Origin: Gryganskiella cystojenkinii
Lineage: Eukaryota > Mortierellomycota > Mortierellomycetes > Mortierellales > Mortierellaceae
Reading direction: 5' to 3'
DNA: 37,151 nucleotides
Assembly (NCBI GenBank): GCA_015852425.1
Contig: JAAAIG010000347.1
Span: forward strand, 1 to 37,151
Shown in pieces: positions 10,700 to 20,400 of the stretch; position 1 is the stretch's first letter, and each line of letters begins with the position of its first letter. Below the pieces are notes generated by a model, which saw only the letters and a program-made list of their open reading frames with translations, did no database searches and was not told the origin of the DNA. Both the position numbers and the translations under genes were made by a program.

Positions 10700-11290
10700 T
10701 TATTTTGGTGGCGCTGTCTTTGACTCTTCTGTGGGTTCCTCCCTCCCTTCCTCCCGCCCTCCCTGTCCATCTCTCTTTTTGTCGCCAGGCGTGGGGCGTG
10801 GGCGATATTCAGGAGCGACACTCGTGGATCGCACGCTGTCCGGCCCAGCATAGAGCCGTGTCCATTCCCGCGCAAGCTTGTTAAAGAGAGCAGGGTTATA
10901 TTGCAGGTTGTTCGCAGCTTCGGCCCACATTGGTTCATCTGGATAGGGATACTCGAGGGGTTCACGTAGACGCATCAGAACCTTTGCCAACGTCAATGCA
11001 GGACTCCATTGATCCATCAGGATGTCCAGACACACTGTCCCATTGCTGTTGATCCCTGGATGGTAAACCTTGACCAAATACTTGACCCTGGGTGGACGAA
11101 ACGGATATTCTACTGGGAACCGAATTGACAAGGGGAAGATCCCTCCTTCGTAAAGGGATCCTACGGGACCTCGGATGGTTGCCTCCCAAAGAAAGAGATC
11201 GTCCTCAGAGACCGGTGAGGCTGTGTAGAACGGTGAGGGATTCTCCTGCAACTCTCTTATTTCTTTTTTGATTCTGCGGAGAGCCATCAT
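10700..11290 (-). CDS. UBC4/UBE2D-like ubiquitin-conjugating enzyme with altered HPN motif, 196 aa
   Basis: A single-exon gene. Residues 1-150 align along their length with the UBC4/UBE2D class of E2 enzymes (ALRRIKKEIRELQ, EGGIFPLSIRFP, YPFRPPRV, CLDILMDQWSPALT, AREWTRLYAG). The active-site Cys is present at 87 (NGTVCLDIL). The almost invariant His-Pro-Asn upstream of it reads His77-Pro78-Gly79. In canonical E2s that Asn helps stabilise the transition state during transfer to lysine, so this protein may have altered chemistry, work by thioester transfer only, or be regulatory. A charged Arg/Glu/Gly/Lys tail (about 152-196) extends beyond the usual end of 147-150 residues. The likely start is the ATG ATG pair at 11290. 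It is divergent from SDO1, sharing a 298-bp spacer. Confidence 0.88.
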   Translation of the reverse strand: MMALRRIKKEIRELQENPSPFYTASPVSEDDLFLWEATIRGPVGSLYEGGIFPLSIRFPVEYPFRPPRVKYLVKVYHPGINSNGTVCLDILMDQWSPALTLAKVLMRLREPLEYPYPDEPMWAEAANNLQYNPALFNKLAREWTRLYAGPDSVRSTSVAPEYRPRPTPGDKKRDGQGGREEGREEPTEESKTAPPK

Positions 11291-11588
11291 TTTAGGAGCG
11301 AGTTTGTCTTGGATAGCTCTGATTGAAGGGGCTATTGGTCGAACAAGTACTGTACAAAGAGACGAGGATGGTGCTTTTGGACCAAGTGGAGTGTGGGAGA
11401 AGAGAGAAATAAGAAGAAATAAGAAGAATGGCCGACTGCGGCCTCAAAAGGGGAGTCGCGCCAAGCGTGACTGTCTTCTTCGCACCACAGCACCCTTGGA
11501 GGAACACAGAAGGAAAGCTTTTTTTTAAAGTCTCTCTCTCTCTCTCTCCTCATTACACTCCTCCACAAAACGCAACACTTACTACACA
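11291..11588. promoter_or_regulatory. Shared divergent promoter region of the E2 gene and SDO1
   Basis: A 298-bp spacer between two divergent start codons. It must contain both promoters and both leaders. A CT repeat (about 11529-11551) lies just before the SDO1 start, as in many fungal 5' leaders. No specific operator is recognised. Confidence 0.6.
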
Positions 11589-12853
11589 ATGGTCATCGTC
11601 CAGGTAAGCAATTACTCTACCATGGCGCTAACGTCTCTAAGCTTTGAGAAGGACGGTCTGACGAACAGCTTTTACTTTTATTGGTTGAACTGATCTATTA
11701 GCCAAGCAATCAGATCAAGTACGAAGAAAGAAATAAAAAATCACGTTCCAGCAATGGCACATGGACTTGAGGGATGCAAGCAGACAAGAAACTAACTCGG
11801 AAGAATAATCTCGTTATGAATGCAACCCGATAGGCTGACCAACGTCTCCATTGTCCGCTATCGCAAGGGAGGCAAACGGTTTGAGATTGCCTGCTACAAG
11901 AACAAGGTCATGGAATGGAGAAATGGCGTGTAAGTTCAGTCCCAAACCCAAAGGCCGAGCAAAAGAGCTGGAGTTGATAGGTGGATAGAAAAGAAACAGA
12001 GCTAACCAAACATTACTCGTTTTTAATAGTGAGAAGGATCTCAGTGAGGTCATGCAGATCGACAACGTCTTCCTCAACGTCTCCAAGGGACAAGCTGCCA
12101 ACAAGGATGATCTCCTCAAGTGCTTTCAAACCGACGACAGGAATGCCATCATCTTGGAGGTTAGGACAGGCATGAACACCTGATCCGACCGTTATTATGG
12201 ATAAAGTTACGATAGATATTAATCGCCACTGCTTACTCAATAACTACAACACACAAATAGATCTTGAAGAAAGGAGAGTTGCAAGTCGGCGAAAAGGAAC
12301 GCTCAACGATGCTCGAGGGCATGTACAGGGATATTGCAACCACCGTTGCGGAGAAGTGCGTCAATCCCGAGACGAAGCGCCCTTATACAGTTACTATGAT
12401 TGAGAAGGCCATGGCAGATCTCCACCTCTCCATCAACCCCTCTAGGTCTGCGAAATCTCAGGCACTGGATGTTATCAAGCTGTTATTGGAAAAGAAGACA
12501 ATCCCTATCGCAAGAGCTCAGATGAGGATCAGGATCGTTGTCCCCTCCAAGGATGGCAAGAGGATAAAGGACAAGCTCATGGCCATGATCGCCTCCAAGG
12601 AGGATGAGGATCTGGATGAGAACTACGAATGGGTAAGAGGGAGCAACAAAAACGTGAAGAATTTTTCTGCGGATCCGCAGCAACCCACTGACCACCCTTG
12701 CCTTTTTTTATTTTGAATCAAATCTAGACTTGCTTGATTGACCCTGGACAATTCAGACCCATCAACGAACTTTTGCAGTCAGAGACCAAGGGCAAGGGAC
12801 AACTCGAGATGTTGAGCTTAACAGAGACCAAGCAAGGAGACGAGGTGTTTTAA
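11589..12853 (+). CDS. SDO1: Ribosome maturation protein SDO1/SBDS, 251 aa
   Basis: Six exons: 11589-11603, 11702-11718, 11834-11929, 12030-12159, 12261-12632 and 12728-12853. The first two are only 15 and 17 nt, yet joining them gives [19 protein letters not shown], which matches the N-terminus of the family. Without the 17-nt exon the reading frame cannot be restored. Family hallmarks include [32 protein letters not shown] and ETKGKG. In yeast and human, SDO1/SBDS acts with the GTPase EFL1 to release eIF6 from late 60S subunits in the cytoplasm. All three domains (N-terminal FYSH fold, helical middle, ferredoxin-like end) appear complete. The length equals that of the yeast protein within one residue. 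It is divergent from the E2 gene and convergent with COQ4. Confidence 0.96.
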
Positions 12854-12928
12854 AATCTCGACCATAGATTCCTTTTTTTTACTCCACTTTATCGCTGTCA
12901 TCTATTGCACCATTTCTCCTTTTCAAAA

Positions 12929-12934
12929 AATAAA
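12929..12934 (+). terminator. Candidate SDO1 polyadenylation signal
   Basis: AATAAA 76 nt after the SDO1 stop codon, in the 174-bp gap between the convergent SDO1 and COQ4 genes. Inferred from position and sequence. Confidence 0.45.
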
Positions 12935-13027
12935 AAACACTCTCCAACTTGCCAATATCAAAAAAATTGGTTGGGTATATCCTCGACACGTTTATGTTTA
13001 CTTACTTATCATCATAATTTGTTCTTT

Positions 13028-14219
13028 TTAGACTTGCGGGCATGGCTTTACGCCAAGTTCTCGCTGGACTTCCTCGACAGGTCGATCCATCCATTCCTCC
13101 CAACGAACGTTCATCAACAATTTTGACGTGCTTCCGTACTCCAAAGCCCATGGGACATAATGTTCATAAAGTCTTGATCGCTCCTCCCTCGACAACCGCA
13201 AGGGTCCAAAAAAGGACGACAACATGGTCATAGGAAGACCTGTTTGCAACATCTCGAACCACTTGAGGGCAATCTCGCCATCGACTGTAACAGGCAATCC
13301 CGTCAGGGTATGATAAAAATCATGGGTCTCACGGTATCGTTGCATCACATACGCCAATTCTTCAGAGTCGACAAAGTGAACCTAATGATAATAATAATAT
13401 CAACAAAAAAAAAAGTAGAAAATGAGAACCAGTCAGAAAGTTAGTCCACAGCTCTATTAACAATCCAAAGAGTACTCTTGTAATCCTTTAGCGTCTGCAA
13501 TCTTACCGGTTCGCGAGTGTCAGGCGAGACTTGCTGGTCATCCAAGAATCGAACGTATTCACGTCCAAAGGTTCCATCGGGGAGTTGACGCAGCGTGTCG
13601 AGTTGCATAGTCTCGGAGGTAATCTTGGGACGTTCTCTGAGGATACGACGTCCCTCGGGATCCTGCAGCATTTGATCTCTGATCCTGGTCAAGAAGACGC
13701 CTCCTGTAGTCTCGCCCAATGCTGCGACCATGTCTACAAGGTAATCAGCGAGGTGTTAAAGATGGCACATAGATATTTAGTTTTCTTCCTATAATAATGT
13801 TTGCGTAAACAACCAAGCAGGCAACTCGGAAAGAAAAATAAGCAGAGTGATTACCTCCTCTCAGAGGGTTCGCTAAGGCGGTAAAGGCTGATCCGACTGC
13901 GAGGATGGACCGCTGAAGGGGCGAGATTGGGATATGACCCTCATACAGCCTTCCAGTGGGTGGTTCCACTATATGCCAGGTTCAAGAAAGAGATTGTTTT
14001 TTTAATTGCAGGAAAAGAGAAAAAAAACGACGGTAGTCAAGAGTCAAGGTTCAGCACATGGTTCACAAGCACGTTGCTGGGTTCTTTACATGGTGACCTA
14101 AATGAGAAGAAGGATGCGCAAGGGGTCCAATGAACCGTCTTTCTGGGTGAGGTCAAAGACCTTGCACGGATTGAGAACGCGGTATTGGTGGCGACTCTTG
14201 AGAGGACTCGAGTCGACAT
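13028..14219 (-). CDS. COQ4: Ubiquinone biosynthesis protein COQ4, 274 aa
   Basis: Four exons: 14219-14090, 13968-13855, 13733-13507 and 13381-13028, with phases 1, 1, 0. Signature segments are GDMVAALGETTG, DPEGRRIL, RPKITSETM, VSPDTREPV and YRETHDFYHTLTGLP. The COQ4 metal motif His-Asp-x-x-His-(x)11-Glu is intact as His177-Asp178, His181 and Glu193. COQ4 sits on the matrix face of the mitochondrial inner membrane in the coenzyme Q synthesis complex and is reported to act in C1 decarboxylation and hydroxylation of the ring. The first 40 or so residues are rich in Arg, Ser and Thr without acidic residues, as expected for a mitochondrial presequence. The GTAAAG donor of exon 1 gives the only good join to exon 2. 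The gene is divergent from SFM1. Confidence 0.95.
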
Positions 14220-14545
14220 TGATACGAGAGAAATGATTGTGTTCTGTCTGGTGATGCGATGAAGATGTGACAAAGAGAAGATGCAAACGCGAAACGCACA
14301 TTTCACTTGCAGGAAAGGGGACAACCCGGGTTTGTGCCTACAGAGAGAGAGACTCGAAAGTGGTGGCGTAATGAGACTGCTCTTTTCGGGCACCAAAACA
14401 CAAAAAAAGAAAAAAAGACATGCGACAGCAGCGTTTCTGTTTCTCTGACCTGATCAGCTTTCATCCATCCATTCAACCAAAGGGAACCAGGACTCGCTCA
14501 TTCTCAGGACTAACAATCACAACGATACTACACAGAGAGGACACA
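14220..14545. promoter_or_regulatory. Shared divergent promoter region of COQ4 and SFM1
   Basis: A 326-bp spacer between divergent start codons with no coding potential. No specific regulatory site is recognised. Regulation of the two genes may be coupled through it. Confidence 0.55.
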
Positions 14546-15595
14546 ATGGCCAAGAACTACATTATCGAACACATGGAGGAGGGTACGCTCATTTCACAGT
14601 CGGGGATCGTTGCATCAAGGTTTCAGACACCTCCTACTACGACTGACGTCTGACCAACACCAACAATTCTCAACAAAAACTCCTGCAAAAAATAGGTATG
14701 CACGATTGGTGCAAACTCGAGTATGACCACATGGTATCAGTCATTGGACCCGAGCACGTCTACTTCACTGCCTTGACCCCCAAGACCCTCGCTGAGATGC
14801 CCGCCAACCTCGCCAAGGCTCATTGCCACACCGAGGATATCCTCACCATGGCGGATCGTATCCCCCACGAGAAGGTCTGCCTTCTGGACCCCTCTTCGCC
14901 CAATGTTCTCCGTCCCGAGGATGCTTTGATTTATGACTACTTTTTGTTCGGAGGCATTCTCGGAGATGACCCACCAAGAGGTAACTATATCCCGCGCTTT
15001 AAAATCAGGATTTTCAATATTATGAAGGGTCTTGGACTCGCTTGAGCGGATAGGCTGGGTTATGTCATCTGACATCTATGCCTTCCTCTCCTTATTTACC
15101 GAACGATAGATCGTACCGGAGAGTTGAGAAAGCTCGGATTCGCTACTCGCCACTTGGGATCCGTCCAGATGACGACTGATACCGCCGTCAACGTCACCAG
15201 ACGTGTCGTCGAGGGACAGAGTAAGCGAAACCCTCCTGGATCAAAAATTGACGACACTCTAGGAAGCATAAGCGAAAAAGGACGCGCTGGTCTAACCTGT
15301 GTCGATTTGTTTACGCTATTTTATTTTCCTTCTCTTTCTCTTGACAGCCCCCTTGGATCAGATTCCCTTTATTGACCATCCAGAGATCAAGCTCCGTAAG
15401 AAAGAGACGGTTACAATGCCTTTCCGCTATATCGCCTTGCCTCCCCAACCCGAGGCTGAATCATCATCAACATCAACAACGGAAGGTGATGAGACAAAGA
15501 AGACGAAAAAGCCCAAGAAACCAGAGCCTTTGCTTCCTCCTGGTATGATTGAGCTTCTGATCAAGGATAACGATGCAGCCATTGACTTGTTCTAA
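14546..15595 (+). CDS. SFM1: SPOUT-family protein arginine methyltransferase SFM1, 226 aa
   Basis: Four exons: 14546-14582, 14696-14980, 15110-15220 and 15348-15595, with phases 1, 1, 1. The N-terminus (YIIEHMEEGMHDWCKLEY) and core (CLLDPS, FLFGGILGDDPPRDRTGELRK, TRHLGSVQMTTDTAV) match the Sfm1 family. This is a SPOUT-fold methyltransferase that in yeast modifies Arg146 of ribosomal protein Rps3. The knotted SPOUT site is represented by FGGILGDDPP and the following TRHLG-QM segment. A Ser/Thr/Lys/Pro-rich insert near residues 180-205 makes it slightly longer than the 213-residue yeast protein. Together with SDO1 it makes two ribosome-related genes flanking COQ4. Confidence 0.93.
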
Positions 15596-15726
15596 AACAA
15601 AAGTCCAACCCGTCCAGGTGGACAAAAGCACCGAGAGCGGGAAACAGATAAAATCTCACTATATGGCGGAAATGTTGTTCTACCGTATAGGCAGACATTC
15701 CTGAATATGTAGCCCCATTTCATGGC

Positions 15727-15732
15727 AATAAA
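15727..15732 (+). terminator. Candidate SFM1 polyadenylation signal
   Basis: AATAAA followed by a run of A, 132 nt after the SFM1 stop codon. Assigned by sequence and position only. Confidence 0.4.
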
Positions 15733-16704
15733 AAAAAAACACGAATGGAAACAGATTGGCCGAGATATCGAGGTATTCCTCTGTTGCTGTCCTTGGGAGC
15801 ACTTTGTTCCTCTTTGTTGTCATTCAGCCTCCCGCTCTTGGCGGCCCGAACCTTGCGGTTATCCCAAAAGCACGAAAATTGAGACTTCCTCTCGGATTAA
15901 CGCAAACCCCTCCACCCTCCCTTGCCCACTTCTCCCACTGACTTGCACTGTCAGTTGGATCACAAAAATCAACAATAAGAAGTTTTTCCTGAATAAAGTT
16001 TTGTGAACAATCCTTATTTTTTGTTTAGGAAAGTCCAGCTGGATTTGTTTGTTAGCAAGAGGGAAAATGCTAGCAGTTGCTCTTGGCCTAGGGAAAAGAG
16101 GTCTCAAGGGAGAGGGGAATGAGGACCTTTGACAGACCAGATCTCTTCACATGGGTCGAAGTTTTGCCGGTTTGAACAAGATCTTAAGATAGGAAGATAC
16201 CCCCTCCTTTCCACGTTTGGTCAACGAACAAAACGGAGGCCTGCGAAAAACAATCATATTTCAATCAACTCTGCAAGAGAAAAGTGATATGTTTGGGGGT
16301 GAAGAGGTGCGAGCCTCATGCCTGCACACAAGCACGCATGGCAGGGAACCGATTTTCATTGGAATGCAAAAAAAATCGATTTTCTCAATACTCTTCCTTT
16401 TTAAGAAAAAAAACAGAAGTGCGGCGTCTCTGCAGATTTGATTTTGAAAAAGATCTATTGTGTTGTTTTGTGAATTTTCTCCCTTGGGGAGAAGACGCCG
16501 CTGTGCTCAAAAAGAAATTGCATGCAAAAAGTAAAAAAAAAAAAAGCGTCTTAAAGGGCGTCATTTACTGGGCTAGGGATATCCGTCAAGAGGAATGGCG
16601 GATGATGGTGGTCCCAGCAGTCACGAAGATCGAAACACAAGACGGAGTTTAGCGGTTCAAAAAAGGGGAGAGAGAGAGAGAGAGTGGCAAAGCGAAGGAT
16701 GGCT

Positions 16705-16725
16705 GTGTCGACTTTTGAATTGTGG
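16705..16725. promoter_or_regulatory. Extended GTGTCGACTTTTG motif upstream of ABC2
   Basis: Matches 8839-8859 upstream of ABC1 at 19 of 21 positions. It lies about 750-770 nt before the ABC2 start. Confidence 0.45.
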
Positions 16726-16793
16726 CTGTTGCCCAGAGAATCCCTCCGTTCCGTGAGCTTCAATTAATCTGAGAAGAATCGGCGGTAAAGGGG

Positions 16794-16804
16794 ATCGACT
16801 TTTG
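16794..16804. promoter_or_regulatory. ATCGACTTTTG motif upstream of ABC2
   Basis: A one-mismatch copy of GTCGACTTTTG, 77 nt downstream of the first ABC2 copy. Two copies in each ABC upstream region is the pattern of note. Confidence 0.35.
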
Positions 16805-17212
16805 AACGAACACCCTCCAGAACTTATTGGACGCATTGGACCAGGCTTTTCGAAAATACAGTAGTCGAGCTTACAAAGAAGAGTACACATTTCAAACCCA
16901 GAGTCGACAAACTTGTGAAAAAATAAAAAAGCAATTGTGACAGAAAGTGCGGACGGATCACCGTGAATGACTTGCTCCTGGTGTAGATCCTGATCCATCC
17001 TGGGATTCCTCTTTTTTTTTTCCTCGTATTCCTCGTAGATGCCATGGGGAGACCCTTTCAGGTTTTTTTTTGTTTTTTTGTTTGTTTGGTTTGGAACGTC
17101 CATCCAGTCTGGCTTTGAGGTACTGTAAAGCGAAATCAGAGGTGTGAACAAACAGGACCCTCTTTGTTGCTTTGCCATTGTGCCAGTTGAATCGTGTCTC
17201 GATTGAATTAAA

Positions 17213-17275
17213 GTAACCGATTCACAAAATAAATTCTCTTGTAGACACAAGAAAAGCTTAAAAGCAGCGCTGTGT
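17213..17275 (+). promoter_or_regulatory. Putative ABC2 core promoter block, shared with ABC1
   Basis: Gene-strand order: GTAACCGATTCACA, then AGACACAA, AAAGCTTAAA, AGCAGCGCTG and TGTC. It matches the ABC1 block (8350-8281 on the minus strand) in order and spacing with a gap of a few bases. It lies about 200-260 nt before the ATG. The left arm of the ABC1 dyad is one base shorter here. Inferred promoter function. Confidence 0.55.
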
Positions 17276-17356
17276 CCCCTCTCTCTCTCTATCTTCACTG
17301 TCGTCGCTCTCTCTTTCTCGCTCTCTCGCTCTCTGTCGTTGTCTGCCTGTACTCAC

Positions 17357-17382
17357 TCAGTCAGTCAGTCAGTCAGTCAGTC
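17357..17382. repeat. (TCAG)n tetranucleotide microsatellite
   Basis: About six and a half copies of TCAG in the presumed 5' leader of ABC2, directly after a CT-rich tract. It is likely polymorphic in length. Confidence 0.9.
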
Positions 17383-17475
17383 TCTCTCCACCCCACTCCC
17401 ACTCTCATTGCCTACTTGCATCACCTCATTCTCTTCTCTTATTTTTCTTTTTCTTTTTTTTAAATTCTCTTCTGA

Positions 17476-20400
17476 ATGAATCTGAATCCGGATTCCTTCT
17501 CGCACGCTCGACACTCCACCTCCACCTCGTCCGAGCGTCATTCCTTGCAAGAATTCCATCACCGGGAGTCTCATACCGAACCGCTCATGGATACCACCTC
17601 CACTAAGAACGGCGTAGACCCTCTACTCCCTTCCTCCAGGCTCACCGCCCAGGCTGCCTATGATGTCGTCTCCGAACCCTCTCCCTCAAAACAACTTGTC
17701 GCCCTCGGCATCAAGAACCTCAAAGTCCGTGTCCGCGATCTTCCTCAGACCATGTACGTTTCTTTTGTGTTCTTTTTTTTTCCTTCTCCTCCTCGCTAGA
17801 CACATTCGCCCAATCCTCAGTTTTTAACGCTTGCCTTTTTTGCCTTAAATTTGTGCTCCATCAAATAGTAATGCCCTTTTCCAGGTACGCACCGACCTCC
17901 ACCATGCTTCTCACCAACAAGTGCCTAATTGTTCCGTCGCTTGTTCGTCTTGGAACTTATCCCATTCTTGGATTTCTCACTCCCTCTTCTCTAAATAGCC
18001 CGTCTGGATGATGCTCATCCTTGTTTTCCTTCATTTATCTGCAAAGAAAGCCTCGAATCGTAACGTCCTTTTCTCATCAAAGCATTGTTGACCACCTCTT
18101 TGCTAGATATGAAACAGCATCCATGAACTGACGCCACCAAATTATCCTCCTATCTCCCGCCTAACATAGACATGGATGTTAAGGCGTTACCGTTCTTGTC
18201 AGACGATACCTGCAAGTCCACCACGGACTGCACCTACTTTGGATACACGGGTATTCCTGCGACTGATCCCATCATTGCTGAACTCTCTGGATTCTTTGCG
18301 GCTTCGGAACCCAAGACGGTCGTTCCTAAATTCTACACTGACGACGCGGCCATGAACGCAGCCTATCAGGCCTCACCCGTGAACTTTGTCGTTGGTGTCG
18401 TCTTCTTGGGACCTTCGACAAACCTGAGCAAGCCCTCAACTGCAGCAGGATCGCCCTCAGACATATACCAGTACACGATCCTTGCCAACCATACCGCCTC
18501 ATGGAACCATGACTACCTCGACTCTCGCTTTGCCACCGCTCAGGTAGACCATAAGAGGATGCTTCGACTTGCGGACAAAACCCTTCCACCCCCTAATCGT
18601 ATCAAACGTTTACGATCTTTACTAATCACATTTCTTCACTTTTGTGTAATAGGCCTACGTTGAACGTGCTGCGATCAATTTGCGCCGCAAAGCAAACGGC
18701 AAAGCTGCCCTCTCCTCGCCCTTGCCGTTGAAGACCTCTCCACCAGTGACACCCTCGGGCGCTGGACGGACTTTTATCTCATATGCCAACTTTGTCGGAT
18801 TGGGATCGTCCATCAACTCGAGCTTGAACGCGTTCTATGTCATCTTTTGTTTCCAGGCCGTCTGGTTGGGTGTCCTCAGTATCCTGGTCGTGGAAAAGAA
18901 AAAGAAGATCCGGATGGCCATGACCATGATGGGCATGACCCGTGACCCTTACTTGACCTCTGTTTGGTTAATGCAAAAGTAAGTTTCTGTGCAACATGCA
19001 AAATACCCTATTCCTCTTACTCATTTGCTTTGATCTAACGCATCTAACCGAATCGCTTCTTCACCCCATCAAAGTCTCCAGAACTTGGCGACCTGCGCTC
19101 TCATGATCCTTATTCTCTTTGTCGGCAAGATCTTTACCAACACCAACGCCTTCATCGTCTACTTGCTCCTGGTCCTCTTCTCGTTCAACGCCACCGCCTT
19201 TGGATCTATTGCCGCCGTGACTGTTCCCGATCCCAAGAAGACCAACCAGGCTTCCTTCCTCATCTTGATCTTGACCGTCGGAAGCTATGGAATTTGTGCC
19301 GCCTTGGTCTTTGGAAGCGGCAAGGCCCTGGACCCTACGACCGAAACTCTCTTGTTCCTCTTGCCCCCTGTGGCCTTGGGACGTGCAATCAACTACATCA
19401 CTGGAATCGAAGCCGCTCTTGGCGGTGTGACCTTTGAGAACCTCTCGTCTGGTCCTTGTGGAAAGGCTCTCTGGATGATGGCATTGGATTGCGTGATTTT
19501 TTATTTCTTGGCCTGGTATCTGGACGCAGTCTTCCCCGGTGAATTGGGCAACCCCTTGCCGTTCAACTTTTTCCTCCGTCCTAGCTACTGGGGTGTGGGA
19601 CAATACCAACGCGCAGCACCCGTTGCCGACTCTGGCCGCCCCTCGGTAACCAGGAACCCATCCGTTAGTGGAGGACTCGGACCCGACAAGGAACACGCCG
19701 ACATGTTTGAGGAAACTGATGTTTCTCGTATCCCCCGTGAGGACAGAAGCATTATCCAAGTCAGGAACCTCCAAAAGTCTTTTGATTCCCCTATTGGTTG
19801 GGCTTACCATATCCCAATCTATGGTCTCTTATTCCGCATGTTCTTCCCGCCCATGTCTTCGCGTACCACGGGACCCTTCAAGGGTTCGCAAAAGCAGCAG
19901 GTTGTCGAGGGTTTGGATTTGGAAGTGCACAGGAACGAGATTCTTGGATTCTTGGGTCACAACGGCGCCGGCAAGACCACGTCCTTGTCGATCATCATGG
20001 GCATGTTGAAACCCTCTGGTGGCTCGATCGTTGTCAACGGTCACACGCTCCCTGGAAGTGATGGTGTCGGTCAACGTGATATGGATCTCCGAACTTTGGG
20101 TGAGGTCCAAAAGCTGATGGGTGTCTGTCCTCAGCATGATGTCCTGTTTGAAACTCTCACGGCCTGGGAAACGGTCCAGTTGTATGCGACAATCAAGGGT
20201 GTCCGTGTCATTGGTCGCAAGGGTGACCACCACCAATCTACCACAAAAACTCAAAAAGAACTCTTGGACGAATATCTCGATCACCTGTTGGACGATGTCT
20301 ATCTGAAGGAAAAGAAGCATGAGCGTGTCCAGACGTATTCTGGTGGTATGAAACGCAAACTCAGTGTTGCTCTCGCGTTCCTCGGAGATCCCAAGGTGGT

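Larger units (their letters stand above)
15596..17475. other. 1.9-kb ABC2 upstream region
   Basis: No supported coding exon. The left end is the SFM1 3' flank. The rest is the upstream region of ABC2, with the GTCGAC motifs (16707, 16794), the promoter block (17213-17275), a GA repeat near 16666-16683, a long CT tract at about 17278-17340 and the TCAG repeat (17357-17382) close to the start codon. Open frames such as 16657-17298 (minus) are low-complexity and look non-coding. Confidence 0.55.

Noticed and set aside
11816..11929. SDO1 starting at the ATG at 11820
   Set aside because: It loses the conserved N-terminal residues. The microexon model gives the family's expected sequence and uses the phase-2 acceptor at 11833.
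16657..17298. A 213-codon minus-strand frame upstream of ABC2
   Set aside because: It spans the GA and CT tracts and the shared promoter block, and has no motif or splice support.
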